Made by a program: the position numbers and the translations under genes. Shown in pieces: positions 48,096-58,401 of a stretch of DNA of 64,000 nt. The notes beneath the pieces were generated by a model that saw nothing but the letters and a program-made list of their open reading frames with translations, was not told where the DNA came from and ran no database searches. This DNA is from Pachysolen tannophilus NRRL Y-2460 (taxonomy: Eukaryota; Ascomycota; Pichiomycetes; Alaninales; Pachysolenaceae), in assembly GCA_001661245.1 (NCBI GenBank), contig KV454013.1, forward strand, positions 83,005 through 147,004. Reading direction: 5' to 3'. Position 1 is the stretch's first letter; every line of letters begins with the position of its first letter.

Positions 48096-48452
48096 TTATG
48101 CTTCACCAATCAAAGTAATATTATCACCTTTTAACATTATTCTACCCAATTTTCTTTTAGAATCTTTTTTCAAATCCATTTCTACAGCTTCATCTATTAC
48201 AATATTCATAAACTCATCAAACCCTTTGATCTTCCCCTGTATTCTCAAAGCAGTCTGCTCATACAACCAAATATTCACTGTTGACTGCTGTTGTAAAAGC
48301 TTAAATAAAAGATTAATTGGTGGTATCATCTATAAAAAAAAAAAAAAAAAAATTATTAATGATGTTAATATTACTGGAAATATTTCAAACTAGAAAAATC
48401 AATAAAATTAAATAATTAAACTTACCACTTTCTGTTGCCGTCTCCCACTCAT
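48096..48452 (-). CDS. SME1: SmE core snRNP protein (two exons)
   Basis: SmE is one of the seven Sm proteins forming the ring on U1, U2, U4 and U5 snRNAs. Exon 2 (48096-48329) encodes MIPPINLLFKLLQQQSTVNI, then WLYEQTALRIQGKIKGFDEFMNIVIDEAVE (Sm1) and LGRIMLKGDNITLI (Sm2). Exon 1 (48426-48452) adds MSGRRQQKV, giving MSGRRQQKVMIPPINLLF, like S. cerevisiae SmE MSNKVKTKAMVPPINCIF. The intron 48330-48425 has 5' GTAAGT and 3' TATAG. Total 86 residues, a normal SmE length. Confidence 0.95.
48330..48425 (-). other. SME1: Spliceosomal intron in SME1
   Basis: This 96-nt intron on the - strand has 5' GTAAGT at 48425, a probable branch sequence TATTAAC about 30-40 nt before the end, a T-tract and 3' TAG. 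It lies in phase 0 after nine codons. Confidence 0.88.
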
Positions 48453-48674
48453 CTTGAAATAATCTTTAAAAATTTAACCAATCACTAGATAATCAAAAAC
48501 CAATATAGATTTATATATATATATAGATATACTATTTTTTTATCACTAAATAATTAAAATAACTTCTTCTTTTATACACCATGTTCAACCATTTCAATTT
48601 CAATTTCCATATAAAAAGAGAGGGAAAAATAGAAATGTAGTGGTGAAAAATACCAATTTCCAAATTCGGAAATT

Positions 48675-48709
<35 letters not shown>

Positions 48710-49161
48710 GGTTTTTTTCATTTTGGTCAAAAATAGCGGTGAAAAGTGAAAAGGTGCTCCGTTAGTATTAGTATTAAGATGAAGAGAAATAATAGTTGAT
48801 TTGAATTTTTTTATATCAATTTTTCAATTTTTCAGTTTTTTAATTTTTTTTTCTTAAAAGGATTTGATCTATTGTTTGAATAATAGGGTTTATAATCTTG
48901 AAAGCTAAGAGGAGGTTTTTTAAGGTTTTATTCTTGATTTGAACCTGATTTATTTTTTTTTTGATTATTATTATTACATTATTGATTACAAGTTGTCTTG
49001 AATTGGTTTCTGATATTATATGTTAATATTAGGATAGATATATTTAGATATATTATTTGATCATTATTTGATTGAGCGCTATAATCAAAAAAACAATTTC
49101 AATTTTTGTTGTACTGGGGAGGGTAGCTCTTTTTTTTTTTTTTTTAAGCCATTTTGCCATT
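48453..49161. other. SME1/MTR10 divergent intergenic region
   Basis: This 709-bp region contains an (AT)n patch near 48513-48530, a T tract of about 30 at 48679-48709 and another T run just before the MTR10 ATG. I see no gene and no clear binding site. Confidence 0.45.
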
Positions 49162-52086
49162 ATGTCAAACGGTACAATTACACTTGAACTGCTTCAGCAG
49201 GCATTACAAACAATGTATAGTAATGTCAGTAATGATGTAAAACATCAAGCAAATAATTATTTGGAGAATTTCCAAAAATCACAAGAAGCGTGGAATGTTG
49301 TTTTTGAAGTTTTAAATAATTCATCTTCAAGTCCTGATTTACTTTTATTAAAAATGTTTTGTGCTCAAACTTTAAGATCTAAAATTAGTTATGATTTACA
49401 TCAATTACCAAGAGAATCATTACAAGGTTTAAAAGATTCTATTATTAATTTAATTATAACTTATGAAAGGCAATCACAAAAAATTATATTTGTTCAATTA
49501 TGTGTTTCATTAGCAAATTTTGCATTACAATTTTTAGAATGGAAAAATTGTATAGAAGAAGTTATTAGTAAATTTTCATCATCAAATTGTCTTATTTCAA
49601 TGTTGGAATTTTTAAAAGTTTTACCTGAAGAATTATCCGATGTTAAAAAGACACCATTAACGGATGAAGAATTCATGAAAAGAGTTCATGAATTAATTAC
49701 TGATAATGTGAAAAAAGTATTATTGGTATTGAGTGAATTATCTAATAATAGATCAGCAAATCCTCCTCAAATAAATTCTTTAATTTTAGAAGTAATAAAT
49801 TCTTGGATAAAAGAAATTCCAGTTGAAAGAATATTATCAATAAATTCAATTGCTTCATTGATTTTTGAAAGTATAACTCAAGATGATACTTTTGAAACTT
49901 CAATTGAATGTTTATGTACAATAATAAGAGAAACAGGATGTATTCAACAATCAGATATAATGAGAGCATTATGTCAACAATTATTAAATTTAAAAGTATT
50001 TTTGGTGGAAAATAAAGATGATCCTGAAAAAATTGAAGGTTTAACAAGATTATTTTCAGAAGCAGGTGATTCATGGCATGCTCTTATTGCATTATCACCA
50101 AAAGAATTTAAACCTCTTGTTGAAATAATACTAGAATTAACTGCTTATGATGAAGATTTGGATGTTGTTAAATATACTTTTTATTTTTGGTATCAATTGA
50201 AACAAATGCTCATTCTTGAAAATTTTAAAGAAGCTAGATTAGAATTTAGCGATATTTATTTAAAATTAGTCGCTGTTATCATTAAACATTTACAATATCC
50301 TATTTCACAATCTAACCCATCATCAACTAATACTACAGAATTATTTAATGGAGATAGAGAATTAGAAGATAAATTTAAAGATTTTAGATATGATATGGGT
50401 GATATCTTGAAAGATTGCTGTGCAGTGGTTGGATCAGAAACTGCATTATCCATCCCCTTCCAACAGATCCAACTGTATTGTGCATCTCCATCTCAAATGC
50501 CTTGGCAACAAATTGAAGCGCCATTATTTTCCTTAAGAGCTATGGCTAAAGAAGTTGATCCAAATGAAAATAAAATTATGCCTGAAATTATGAAACTATT
50601 GATTCAATTACCAGAAAATAATAAAATTAGATATGCTGCAACATTAGTACTTGGAAGGTATACTGAGTGGACAGCAAAACATCCAGAATTTTTAGAAGTT
50701 CAGTTGAATTATATTACAAATGGATTTCAAGTTGCAAGTAAAGATGTGAAAACAGCAGCAGCACATGCTCTAATGTATTTCTGTCAAGATTGTTCAGCAT
50801 TGTTAGTTAATTATTTAGAGCAATTATTCGAGTTCTACAACAATGTATCTGATTCGTTAGATTTAACGAGCTTATACGAAGTCACAGATGGAATTGCTCA
50901 TATATTAAAAGAAATTGATGATGATGATAAACTTTATCACATTGCGTCTATGTTTTGGGGACCAACTTTAGAAAAATTAAATGGCTATTTGAACTTAAAT
51001 CAGATTTCAGATGAAATTAACACTAAAATAGCAGATGAAATTGAATTAATTACCATTTATGTTGGAGTTTTAAGGGCTAAGAATTTCAGGTCCCAAATAT
51101 CATCATCTATAGCTACTAATCCGATATCTAAACTTGTTATTGAAACCTGTTGGCCAATAGTTTCCAAATTGGTGAACAAATATGGACATTCTTTGAAAGT
51201 TAGTGAGAGGTGTTTAAAATTTGTCAAGGCCACTGTGGTGTCTCTTGGTATCTATATTACACCAATTCTTCCTGAGATTGAACATTTATTAATTCATGGG
51301 TTCAAAAAATTCAAATTTGGATGCTATTTATGGGTTAGTGGTATAGTGATTAGAGAAATAAGTCACTCCAATTATAATGAATTAAAGGAAAGTATATGGA
51401 AGTTTTCTTACCAACAATCAATAAATTTTATAGAATTCTTGAATAATTCATCTTCACCACAGACAACTGTGGCTAAAGAATTCCCAGATTTAATTGAAGA
51501 TTTTTTCAGAATGGCTAATGACATATTGATGTTTTATCCTTCTAATTTTATTGCAGATGAAAACTTATTATCAAAAGTATATGATGTTGCCATTATGTCA
51601 TTGAGCAACATTGATAACTTTGATCCTTTAATAGCTACATTACATTTTTTGATTGATTTATATTCATGGGGGTTTGAAAATATTCCTATTTCTTTCTTTG
51701 ATCTGGATGAGGAACAAATCAGCAAAGATACTTTACTTAAAACTAGAACTAATTTATTAAATTTTGCTAGAGTTACAGGTGCAAATTTAACTGTTTTCTT
51801 ACTCAATGGATTGGTATTTAGGTTCCCAGTCGACTGTATTCTAGATGCTTCCGATTTATTGACTAAAATTTTGAAATTATCTTCTAATGATGAAGAGGCA
51901 ATTACATGGTTAGATAATGCATTAAAGAGTTTAGATAATGTTAGTGAAAAGGAAAGAATGAAGTTATTAGGGAATGTGAAGGTTGCTATAAATAACGGGG
52001 ATTTCAGAAGAGTTAGAACAAGTATTAAGGATTTTGTTAATTGGTATACTAGAAAGAATATAAGGTCAAGTAACTTGACTGCATGA
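49162..52086 (+). CDS. MTR10: Mtr10 (Kap111) importin-beta family karyopherin
   Basis: Mtr10 imports SR-like mRNA-binding proteins such as Npl3 and also affects tRNA traffic; its animal relative is transportin-SR/TNPO3. The 974-residue all-helical HEAT-repeat protein has the family N-terminus LQTMYSNVSNDVKHQANNYL, ENFQKSQEAW, then FCAQTLRSKISYDLHQLP (importin N-terminal domain) and ANFALQFLEWKNCIEEVISK. The C-terminal segment is FRRVRTSIKDFVNWYTRKN. I start at the ATG at 49162 (MSNGTITLELL). The frame is open 30 codons upstream, but only without an ATG. Unlike the importin at 17.9-21.1 kb, this one is intact. Confidence 0.94.
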   Translation: MSNGTITLELLQQALQTMYSNVSNDVKHQANNYLENFQKSQEAWNVVFEVLNNSSSSPDLLLLKMFCAQTLRSKISYDLHQLPRESLQGLKDSIINLIITYERQSQKIIFVQLCVSLANFALQFLEWKNCIEEVISKFSSSNCLISMLEFLKVLPEELSDVKKTPLTDEEFMKRVHELITDNVKKVLLVLSELSNNRSANPPQINSLILEVINSWIKEIPVERILSINSIASLIFESITQDDTFETSIECLCTIIRETGCIQQSDIMRALCQQLLNLKVFLVENKDDPEKIEGLTRLFSEAGDSWHALIALSPKEFKPLVEIILELTAYDEDLDVVKYTFYFWYQLKQMLILENFKEARLEFSDIYLKLVAVIIKHLQYPISQSNPSSTNTTELFNGDRELEDKFKDFRYDMGDILKDCCAVVGSETALSIPFQQIQLYCASPSQMPWQQIEAPLFSLRAMAKEVDPNENKIMPEIMKLLIQLPENNKIRYAATLVLGRYTEWTAKHPEFLEVQLNYITNGFQVASKDVKTAAAHALMYFCQDCSALLVNYLEQLFEFYNNVSDSLDLTSLYEVTDGIAHILKEIDDDDKLYHIASMFWGPTLEKLNGYLNLNQISDEINTKIADEIELITIYVGVLRAKNFRSQISSSIATNPISKLVIETCWPIVSKLVNKYGHSLKVSERCLKFVKATVVSLGIYITPILPEIEHLLIHGFKKFKFGCYLWVSGIVIREISHSNYNELKESIWKFSYQQSINFIEFLNNSSSPQTTVAKEFPDLIEDFFRMANDILMFYPSNFIADENLLSKVYDVAIMSLSNIDNFDPLIATLHFLIDLYSWGFENIPISFFDLDEEQISKDTLLKTRTNLLNFARVTGANLTVFLLNGLVFRFPVDCILDASDLLTKILKLSSNDEEAITWLDNALKSLDNVSEKERMKLLGNVKVAINNGDFRRVRTSIKDFVNWYTRKNIRSSNLTA

Positions 52087-52487
52087 ATTAAAAAATTATT
52101 CCATTTACCTTTCGTTTTTTTTATATATTTTTCTTTTTCTTTTTTTATTCTATTTATTCACCGGATTTTATTTGATGCTCACTTTGTACCATTTAGTTTG
52201 AATTCAGATTGTTCAAAAATTAATATTTATAAACCAAAAAGAAAGAAAAAAAGGAAAGGAAAGAAAAGAAAAGAAAAAAAAAATTAGCATTTAATCACAT
52301 GGATTATTTTTTAAAAGAAAAAAAAAAGCTTGTACTTCTACAGCAAAAGTGGTGATGTTGTTTAAAGGTTCCATCTTCAGTAGTCGTATTTCTGTTTAAA
52401 TCATGCTAATAATTTGTATTTAGTTTGCAAACAAAATAAATAAATAAATAAATAAATAAATGAAATGAAATGAAATGTTCCTTTTTT
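52087..52487. other. Convergent intergenic region MTR10/CIA30-type gene
   Basis: This 401-bp T-rich/A-rich 3' region has an (AAAT)n microsatellite at about 52434-52462 followed by GAAAT repeats. No gene is seen. Confidence 0.5.
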
Positions 52488-53319
52488 TCAAGATTTCAGA
52501 TCTTCAATTGATTTTACATCATCAATTGGTTGGTTATTTTCTGATCTTGTATTTCTTATAGTTTCCCATAAATCACTATCACATAAAACTTTTATATTTT
52601 CAATGTACAATGAATAAGGTCCATATTGACCATCCGTTATACCTATTCCAATAGATTTTATTCGTTCCCTTTCCATTTCAGATTGGTATTGATTCAGTAA
52701 TCTTCCTCTATTAGTTAATACAAAATCGTCCAATGGTATGATTACAGTTTCCCATTTTCCTGGATTATTTAAAAATATTCTATGTTGAAATAAATCTGTT
52801 CTTGAAGGATTATCAGTTTGTATATTTAAAAAATATTTTCTATTATCACCTTTTACTCTTAATACTAATGAATGATAAAATGAAAAATCCCATTTGTAAT
52901 TCCCAAAATAATCTGTTAAATAAAAAAGTTTATGTTGATAATTATTCTTATGCTTTGTTCTAAACATTGCCCAACCACTATGCAAAACTTTTGGATTTTT
53001 CTTTGGAGTATCTAAATTCAAAATACCATGGAAATGAGCACAAGTCAAAGGTTTATTTTGTACTCTATCAATTTCCATAAAACAAGTAGAATAACCACCT
53101 AATTCTTGGTCACACCTAGTTATAATTTGACTTAATTCATATGGTTTGGTAAAATCCAATACCGTCATTGTATTTTTCATAACAGGTGGTGAAAAAGCTA
53201 AATTACAAAATTTAGTTAGTTAATTGAAAAAGCAAAAAAATAAGGAAAAAGAAAGAAAAAAAAAACTTACTGCTCTTCAACCCATCTTTAAAAATAGATA
53301 ATAACCTATTCTTAAACAT
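52488..53319 (-). CDS. CIA30/NDUFAF1 complex I intermediate-associated protein (two exons)
   Basis: CIA30 (NDUFAF1) is a mitochondrial chaperone for the membrane arm of complex I. The main exon (52488-53197) encodes the CIA30 domain: VLDFTKPYELSQIITRCDQE, LGGYSTCFMEID, FHGILNLDT, GWAMFRTK, DFSFYHSLVLRVKGDNRKYF, and GKWETVIIPLDDFVLTNRGR. The end is IKSIGIGITDGQYGPYSLYI. A first exon at 53271-53319 supplies MFKNRLLSIFKDGLKS, a basic targeting-like start. The intron 53198-53270 has 5' GTAAGT, branch ACTAAC and 3' TAG. The mature frame reads GLKSTFSPPVMKNTMTVLDF; total 252 residues. Together with the NDUFAF2-type gene it implies a proton-pumping complex I in this yeast. Confidence 0.93.
53198..53270 (-). 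other. Spliceosomal intron in the CIA30-type gene
   Basis: This 73-nt intron on the - strand has 5' GTAAGT at 53270, a CT-rich stretch, branch-like AACTAACTAA and 3' TTTAG at 53198. It splits a Thr codon after its first base. Confidence 0.88.
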
Positions 53320-53963
53320 ACTTCTTGATGTCCAGTATCAATTCTTTTTAATTAGTAGTAAATTGTACCGTAGTTCTTACTTCTCATTCCTCTATATTAT
53401 TGTATATACAAACCTTAACGTACAGTACAGTATAAATATTGCATTTTGTATATGATTTTTTGTATTGGCACACGCACGACTTTTTGTCTTTCTCTTTTTG
53501 AAAAAAAAAACTCCCAAAACAGCCCCCATTTATTGTGTATGTAAGGATTACGTAATCTTTTTTTCTTTGTTCCCTTTTTAGTATATTTGCTTGCTTTTAA
53601 ACACTACTCTTATAACGTATATTGTGCTTGAGTTCACTACCTTATACAAAGTCGTGTGTTTTTGTCTCCAAATTGTCAAATTTCGAAAGGTATTAATTGC
53701 TGTGAAACTTTAAAATGCACAAACGTCAACAAATAGCAATGTTTCTGTCTCGCCGCACACCCTGCATCTTCTTTTAAGGTGCAACAGAATAATATTCTTA
53801 ACTATTTTGTCCTATTGCTGTGAATCAAAAACTACAGATAATAATAGTTACTCTGAAAATAATTTATATAAAAATATTTAAAAGAATTTTTCAGAAAAAT
53901 TGGTCAATTGGTTTACAAAAAAGTATTTTAATTTTTTCATTAATTTAAAATTAAAGAAAAAAA

Positions 53964-53994
<31 letters not shown>

Positions 53995-54010
53995 CGAAAA
54001 TTCTGTTTAC
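53320..54010. other. Divergent promoter CIA30-type gene/PNS1
   Basis: This 691-bp region contains an (AT)n microsatellite at 53962-53987, 24 bases before the PNS1 ATG, and TACAGTACAG near 53421. TGCATC and GGTGCA words occur near 53763-53785. A frame open from 53900 through the (AT)n run into PNS1 lacks an ATG. No other gene is supported. Confidence 0.45.
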
Positions 54011-55609
54011 ATGTCACAAAACGCATCAAGTCCTCCTCCAACTTATCAACCGCAACCACACCCGGGTTATGATCAATCATCATCACACGATAGTAGCAAT
54101 AATACTTTTAATAAACAACAACAAGAAAATGATATAGAAAGAAATGATGAAAAAAGGCCAGATGGAAGTTTTGATACTTATAAACCACAACCTTCTGAAA
54201 ATTTCGATGACTCTTTTAAAGTTGCAAAACCTTGGTTTAATGATTGGCCTTTTACTATATTATTTACTGCTACTCTCGCTGGTTTTATTTGTGTTGCTGT
54301 AATTACTATTAAAGAATATTCAGAAAATTACGGATTTCAAGGTAGTTCGATTTATAATTCTGGTAATGATTTTTCATTGAATTCTAATACAATCATATTG
54401 TTTGCCTTTGTCATTGCAATTTCTATGGTTTTATCCTTTTTAAGTATTTTATGGGCAAGATTATCTCCTAGGAGTTATATTATTACTGCATTGATTTGTA
54501 ACGTTATATTTGGAATTGGTACTGCTATTGCATACTTTGTTATGCATTACTATAGCGCTGCAATAGTTTTTCTTGTAATAACATTAATCAATATTTGGTG
54601 TTATTGGTCAATGAGAAGTAGAATCCCATTCTCATGTACTGTATTAACAATTATAATTGACGTTATGAAATGGCATCCAACAACTTTACTCATTAGTGTC
54701 ATTGGACTTATAGTAAGTGGAATGTTTAGTGCTTTATTTTCAGTCACTGTTGTAGCAACTTATATCAAATATCAACCAAATAGTAATAATCCAAGTTGTA
54801 CTTCTGGTTCATGCTCAAAATCAAAACTTATTGGAATCTTGGTTTTTGTATTTTTTGCAGGTTATTACATATCAGAAGTTATCAAAAATGTTATTCATGT
54901 AACTATAAGTGGTGTTTATGGTACTTGGTATTACCTTTCAAAATCAGATCAAGGTGTTCCTAGATTTCCAGCTCTTGGTGCTTTTAGAAGAGCAATGACT
55001 TATTCTTTTGGTCCAATTTGTTTTGGTTCATTAATTGTAGCTCTTGTTCAATTATTAAAGCAATTTATTCAAATCATGAGACAAAATGCAATGAACAATA
55101 ATGATATGTGTGGTTCAATAACAGCCGTTTGCTTTGAATGTATTATTTATATTGTTGATTGGCTGTTAAGATATTTCAATCAATATGCCTACTCTTATGT
55201 TGCATTATATGGTAAAAGTTATCTTAGATCAGCAAAAGATACTTGGCAAATTTTACGTTATAAAGGTATTGATGCCTTGTGTAACGATTGCTTGATTGGT
55301 ACCAGTTTATCAATGATTTCAATGTTTGTTGCATATGTGGCATCATTATTTGCTTATTTGTACTTGAAGTGTACTAAACCAGAATATAACTCTGATGGTG
55401 GATTTTACGCACCAGTGGTTGCATATACATTTGTTGTATCAATGCAAATCAGTAATATCACCAACTCTGTTATCAGAAGCGGTGTAACAACTTTTTTCGT
55501 TGCTTTAGCAAAAGATCCGGAAGTCTTTATGTTGTCCTATAGAGACAAGTTTGATGAAGTCTTACAAAATTATCCTAATGTATTAGAAAAAATTACAGCT
55601 GATAACTAA
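54011..55609 (+). CDS. PNS1: Pns1, choline transporter-like (CTL/SLC44) membrane protein
   Basis: Pns1 is a plasma-membrane protein of the CTL family; despite the homology, a choline-transport role in yeast has not been established. The 532-residue protein has a Pro/Gln/Ser-rich cytosolic N-terminus of about 70 residues. KVAKPWFNDWPFTILFTATL follows, then about ten transmembrane segments. The C-terminal half carries the CTL signature (ECIIYIVDWLLRYFNQYAYS, YVALYGKSYLRSAKDTW). I start at the ATG at 54011 (MSQNASSPPPTYQ), which lies just after an (AT)n repeat. Convergent with the acid phosphatase gene. Confidence 0.95.
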   Translation: MSQNASSPPPTYQPQPHPGYDQSSSHDSSNNTFNKQQQENDIERNDEKRPDGSFDTYKPQPSENFDDSFKVAKPWFNDWPFTILFTATLAGFICVAVITIKEYSENYGFQGSSIYNSGNDFSLNSNTIILFAFVIAISMVLSFLSILWARLSPRSYIITALICNVIFGIGTAIAYFVMHYYSAAIVFLVITLINIWCYWSMRSRIPFSCTVLTIIIDVMKWHPTTLLISVIGLIVSGMFSALFSVTVVATYIKYQPNSNNPSCTSGSCSKSKLIGILVFVFFAGYYISEVIKNVIHVTISGVYGTWYYLSKSDQGVPRFPALGAFRRAMTYSFGPICFGSLIVALVQLLKQFIQIMRQNAMNNNDMCGSITAVCFECIIYIVDWLLRYFNQYAYSYVALYGKSYLRSAKDTWQILRYKGIDALCNDCLIGTSLSMISMFVAYVASLFAYLYLKCTKPEYNSDGGFYAPVVAYTFVVSMQISNITNSVIRSGVTTFFVALAKDPEVFMLSYRDKFDEVLQNYPNVLEKITADN

Positions 55610-56050
55610 ATTAATAAATTATTATTATAGCTCATTAGCTGTGAAAAGTATTTTCCTACAATTTTTAAGCTTGTTTTATTTATAATATTATTCTGTTTCT
55701 TCAATTTTTTTTTTTTATTTTTTAATTTCTACTTTTTCCAATTATATTATTACCTTTTGGAAAACTTTTTATCTTTACTCTTGGTTCATTTAATTTGTTT
55801 TAATATTTCAAAATTTTATTTTAAATGAATTGTAGTTAAAATGAAGAAAACCTAAATCGTTTATATTTAAAAAATAAAAAAAAAAAAAAACACACTTTTA
55901 AAATGATATTCAAAAGAATAATAGAGTAGAATAAAAGAGGACGAAATAGAAGTAAAAAAAAATAAAATATTTCTCAATAAAAAATTTGAATAAAAGGGTA
56001 TTGGGGGGTATCTAAACCTTTTTATGTTAAAAAAAAAAAAAAACTCTACT
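55610..56050. other. Convergent intergenic region PNS1/acid phosphatase
   Basis: This 441-bp T-rich then A-rich 3' region has a poly(A) run at 56030-56042. No gene is supported. Confidence 0.5.
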
Positions 56051-57766
56051 TCATGCTGAAGTTGAATTTGAAGATGATGTAGAATTTGTAAGAGAAGAAG
56101 TTGAGCCATAACAAATAGCATCAAACTCATCATCGTTCCATAAAGTTTCCAAATGGTCAATAAAAGTGTCAAATTCGCACCAGCCATCAACTCTGTCACC
56201 GCATGTAGGAATACTTTTGTTTAATGGAATAGTGTTTTCATTAACAACCATATGGATATAACTAGTGGTTGATGTACCATTAGCATAAGCTTTACTACGA
56301 TCAGCTGGAACTTCACTTTCACATTCAATAACTTCAAAGTAAGTTTGCGAAGCGAATGGAACAAGTTTTGAAATTCTGAAAGGTTGTTCACCATCTACAT
56401 CTGGACCTTTACCAGTAAAATTACTTTTAAATTGGTTTAAACCCAATGCAGTAAAAATGTTAATGATGACACTATCATGAGTGAAATCAAAATACAAATT
56501 TTGATCAGTTGGGAAATAACCAACATTTTTATCAAAAGTAGTATTTTGTTCTGCTTGATACAGTGGGTTATAAGATTGTTGAGTTAATCTGTTATAAAAT
56601 TCTTCAACCCAACCAATACCTAATGCTTTTGAATAATTGGTACCAAAACTATTTGTTTCATACCAGTCAACATCAATATAATATTCATAACCTTCCCATT
56701 CTTCTTGTGTAAATAATGAACAAAATTTAGAATAACCTAATGCATTAGTTTCATATGCACAAGCACTTTGCATATCAAATACTTGAGTATAATTCAACTT
56801 AACTCCGGTTAATTGACTATTTATTCTATTTGTTGCATTTGTCAAATAAGTTTTTAACCAAGATTCTGCCAATGAACTATTTATTGAATCTTCATTTTTA
56901 ATATAATTTGGACATGAATCATAAGGTGCCAAAGTATTATTAAAACCATCTTCTTCAATTAATAATTCCAAATTTGCATAATTTTCCCAATCAAGACCAT
57001 AAAATCCAGTCAAGAAATAAATTGCAGAATATTTCATTCTTTCTTCACTAGTACTTCTAGCAACATATTTTTTACCACTATCAATATTAGCTAAACTACC
57101 ATAATTGAACCATGTAGCAACACCTTTATCAAACAATTGTTGATTACCTAAACTTGTTAATATTTGTCCACCCATTTTATCTGTCCATGTATTTAAAAAT
57201 GATAAATTTCCAGACGCAGTAAAATTTGCTTTTTGTAAAGTTGAATCAAATGAAAATTTTGAAGTTGGATATCTACTACCATGACGAGTTAATGATTGTA
57301 CTTGTTTAATTGTACATTGATCTGGTAATGAATATTCATAAATACCCCATCCATCAGATATAAAATATGGAGAATAAGATCCCATTAATTCAAAAATATT
57401 TGTATCATTTTTTTCATAATCCAAACTTTGATCTGAAGTTTCAATTGGTTGTGGTCTAATATAAGATTTTGTTGGTATACCACTTACCGCTGCAACATCA
57501 TCTGTTTCAGCCAAGAAAGGTGGAGCTCCAGTGGTTGTTGCACCCAAATAACCTTCTGAAAATGGGTTTTCAAAACTAACACTTGCAGTAGTAGTTCCAC
57601 TATATCTTTGTGAAAAACTAAGTAAATAACCTGGTGTTGAAGTATAACTTGCCAAATTACTTGATAAAGTAGCAGAAGATGCACCAGAAGAAACTGGTAA
57701 AGCATTGACTTTTAACAAAATTGAAAACAAATTTGTTAATAGAATTACTTGCAATTTTGCAAACAT
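56051..57766 (-). CDS. Secreted histidine acid phosphatase / phytase-like
   Basis: This secreted or cell-wall phosphomonoesterase belongs to the histidine acid phosphatase family (Pho3/Pho5/Dia3 relatives). The 571-residue protein has a signal peptide (LQVILLTNLFSILLKVNAL) and a Ser/Thr-rich segment. The catalytic motif SLTRHGSRYPT sits near residues 156-166 (nucleophile His and phosphate-binding Arg), with the proton-donor motif FDFTHDSVI near 426-434. Several N-glycosylation sequons are present (NFTAS, NLS, NATN, NYTQ, NYSK, NTTF, NFTG, NGTS, NKS), and Cys pairs are consistent with disulfides. The tail is Ser/Thr/Asn-rich. Length exceeds S. cerevisiae Pho5 (467), largely from the N-terminal extension. 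A CACGTG Pho4-type site lies about 515 bp upstream. Confidence 0.92.
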   Translation of the reverse strand: MFAKLQVILLTNLFSILLKVNALPVSSGASSATLSSNLASYTSTPGYLLSFSQRYSGTTTASVSFENPFSEGYLGATTTGAPPFLAETDDVAAVSGIPTKSYIRPQPIETSDQSLDYEKNDTNIFELMGSYSPYFISDGWGIYEYSLPDQCTIKQVQSLTRHGSRYPTSKFSFDSTLQKANFTASGNLSFLNTWTDKMGGQILTSLGNQQLFDKGVATWFNYGSLANIDSGKKYVARSTSEERMKYSAIYFLTGFYGLDWENYANLELLIEEDGFNNTLAPYDSCPNYIKNEDSINSSLAESWLKTYLTNATNRINSQLTGVKLNYTQVFDMQSACAYETNALGYSKFCSLFTQEEWEGYEYYIDVDWYETNSFGTNYSKALGIGWVEEFYNRLTQQSYNPLYQAEQNTTFDKNVGYFPTDQNLYFDFTHDSVIINIFTALGLNQFKSNFTGKGPDVDGEQPFRISKLVPFASQTYFEVIECESEVPADRSKAYANGTSTTSYIHMVVNENTIPLNKSIPTCGDRVDGWCEFDTFIDHLETLWNDDEFDAICYGSTSSLTNSTSSSNSTSA

Positions 57767-58280
57767 CTTTCACAAAAAATAGGTTTTTTTTCTTTTTCTG
57801 AAGAAAGGAAACAAATCTCTTTTACCAGAAAAACTAAAAGGGTGGAAATGATTTTTAAAAACGATTGAACCCAAAAAAAATCTTTCTTAGTGAATGAAAT
57901 TTGTTAAATTATATATATATATATTTATATATATATATTAAAAAGATTTAATAAGAGAACAAATAGTGTGTTTTTTTTTTACAATATTATTAATTTATTT
58001 CATTAATTTTATATACTAATTACATGTTCATAATCATTGATTGCTTCAATTATAACCGGTAAATGTAAAAACTTCAATTAGAATTTTCAATTAACTTTAA
58101 TACATTAATTATATGTACGTAATTAACCTATAGAGGAAATATTTTATTTAAAAAAAACAAAATATTATTATTATAGTCATCGTCATCGCACAGTATAAAA
58201 AGTTAATGGCCCGAAACGGAAGAAATTAAACCAAAATGATTATAGCAATTAGAAAATATAAACAAACGGTATTAACAAAA

Positions 58281-58286
58281 CACGTG
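58281..58286. promoter_or_regulatory. CACGTG E-box (possible Pho4 site)
   Basis: CACGTG with GTG-side flank CA lies about 515 bp upstream of the acid phosphatase start. Pho4 and Cbf1 both bind this palindrome. The link to a phosphatase gene favours Pho4, but the distance is large and there is only one perfect copy. Confidence 0.4.
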
Positions 58287-58401
58287 TGCAACAATTTGAT
58301 CGTGGGTTCCGGTAAAGATATAATAATAATTTTTTTATTAAACTATTATTATTATGTATTAAAACTAATTTCTTTTTTGTGTTTATTTTGTTTATTCATT
58401 A

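Noticed and set aside
49072-49161. 30-codon N-terminal extension of MTR10
   Set aside because: Opens with TTG and runs through a T tract. The ATG at 49162 gives the usual importin N-terminus.
53900-54010. 37-codon N-terminal extension of PNS1
   Set aside because: No ATG, and it reads through an (AT)n microsatellite giving Tyr-Ile repeats. The ATG at 54011 fits the family.
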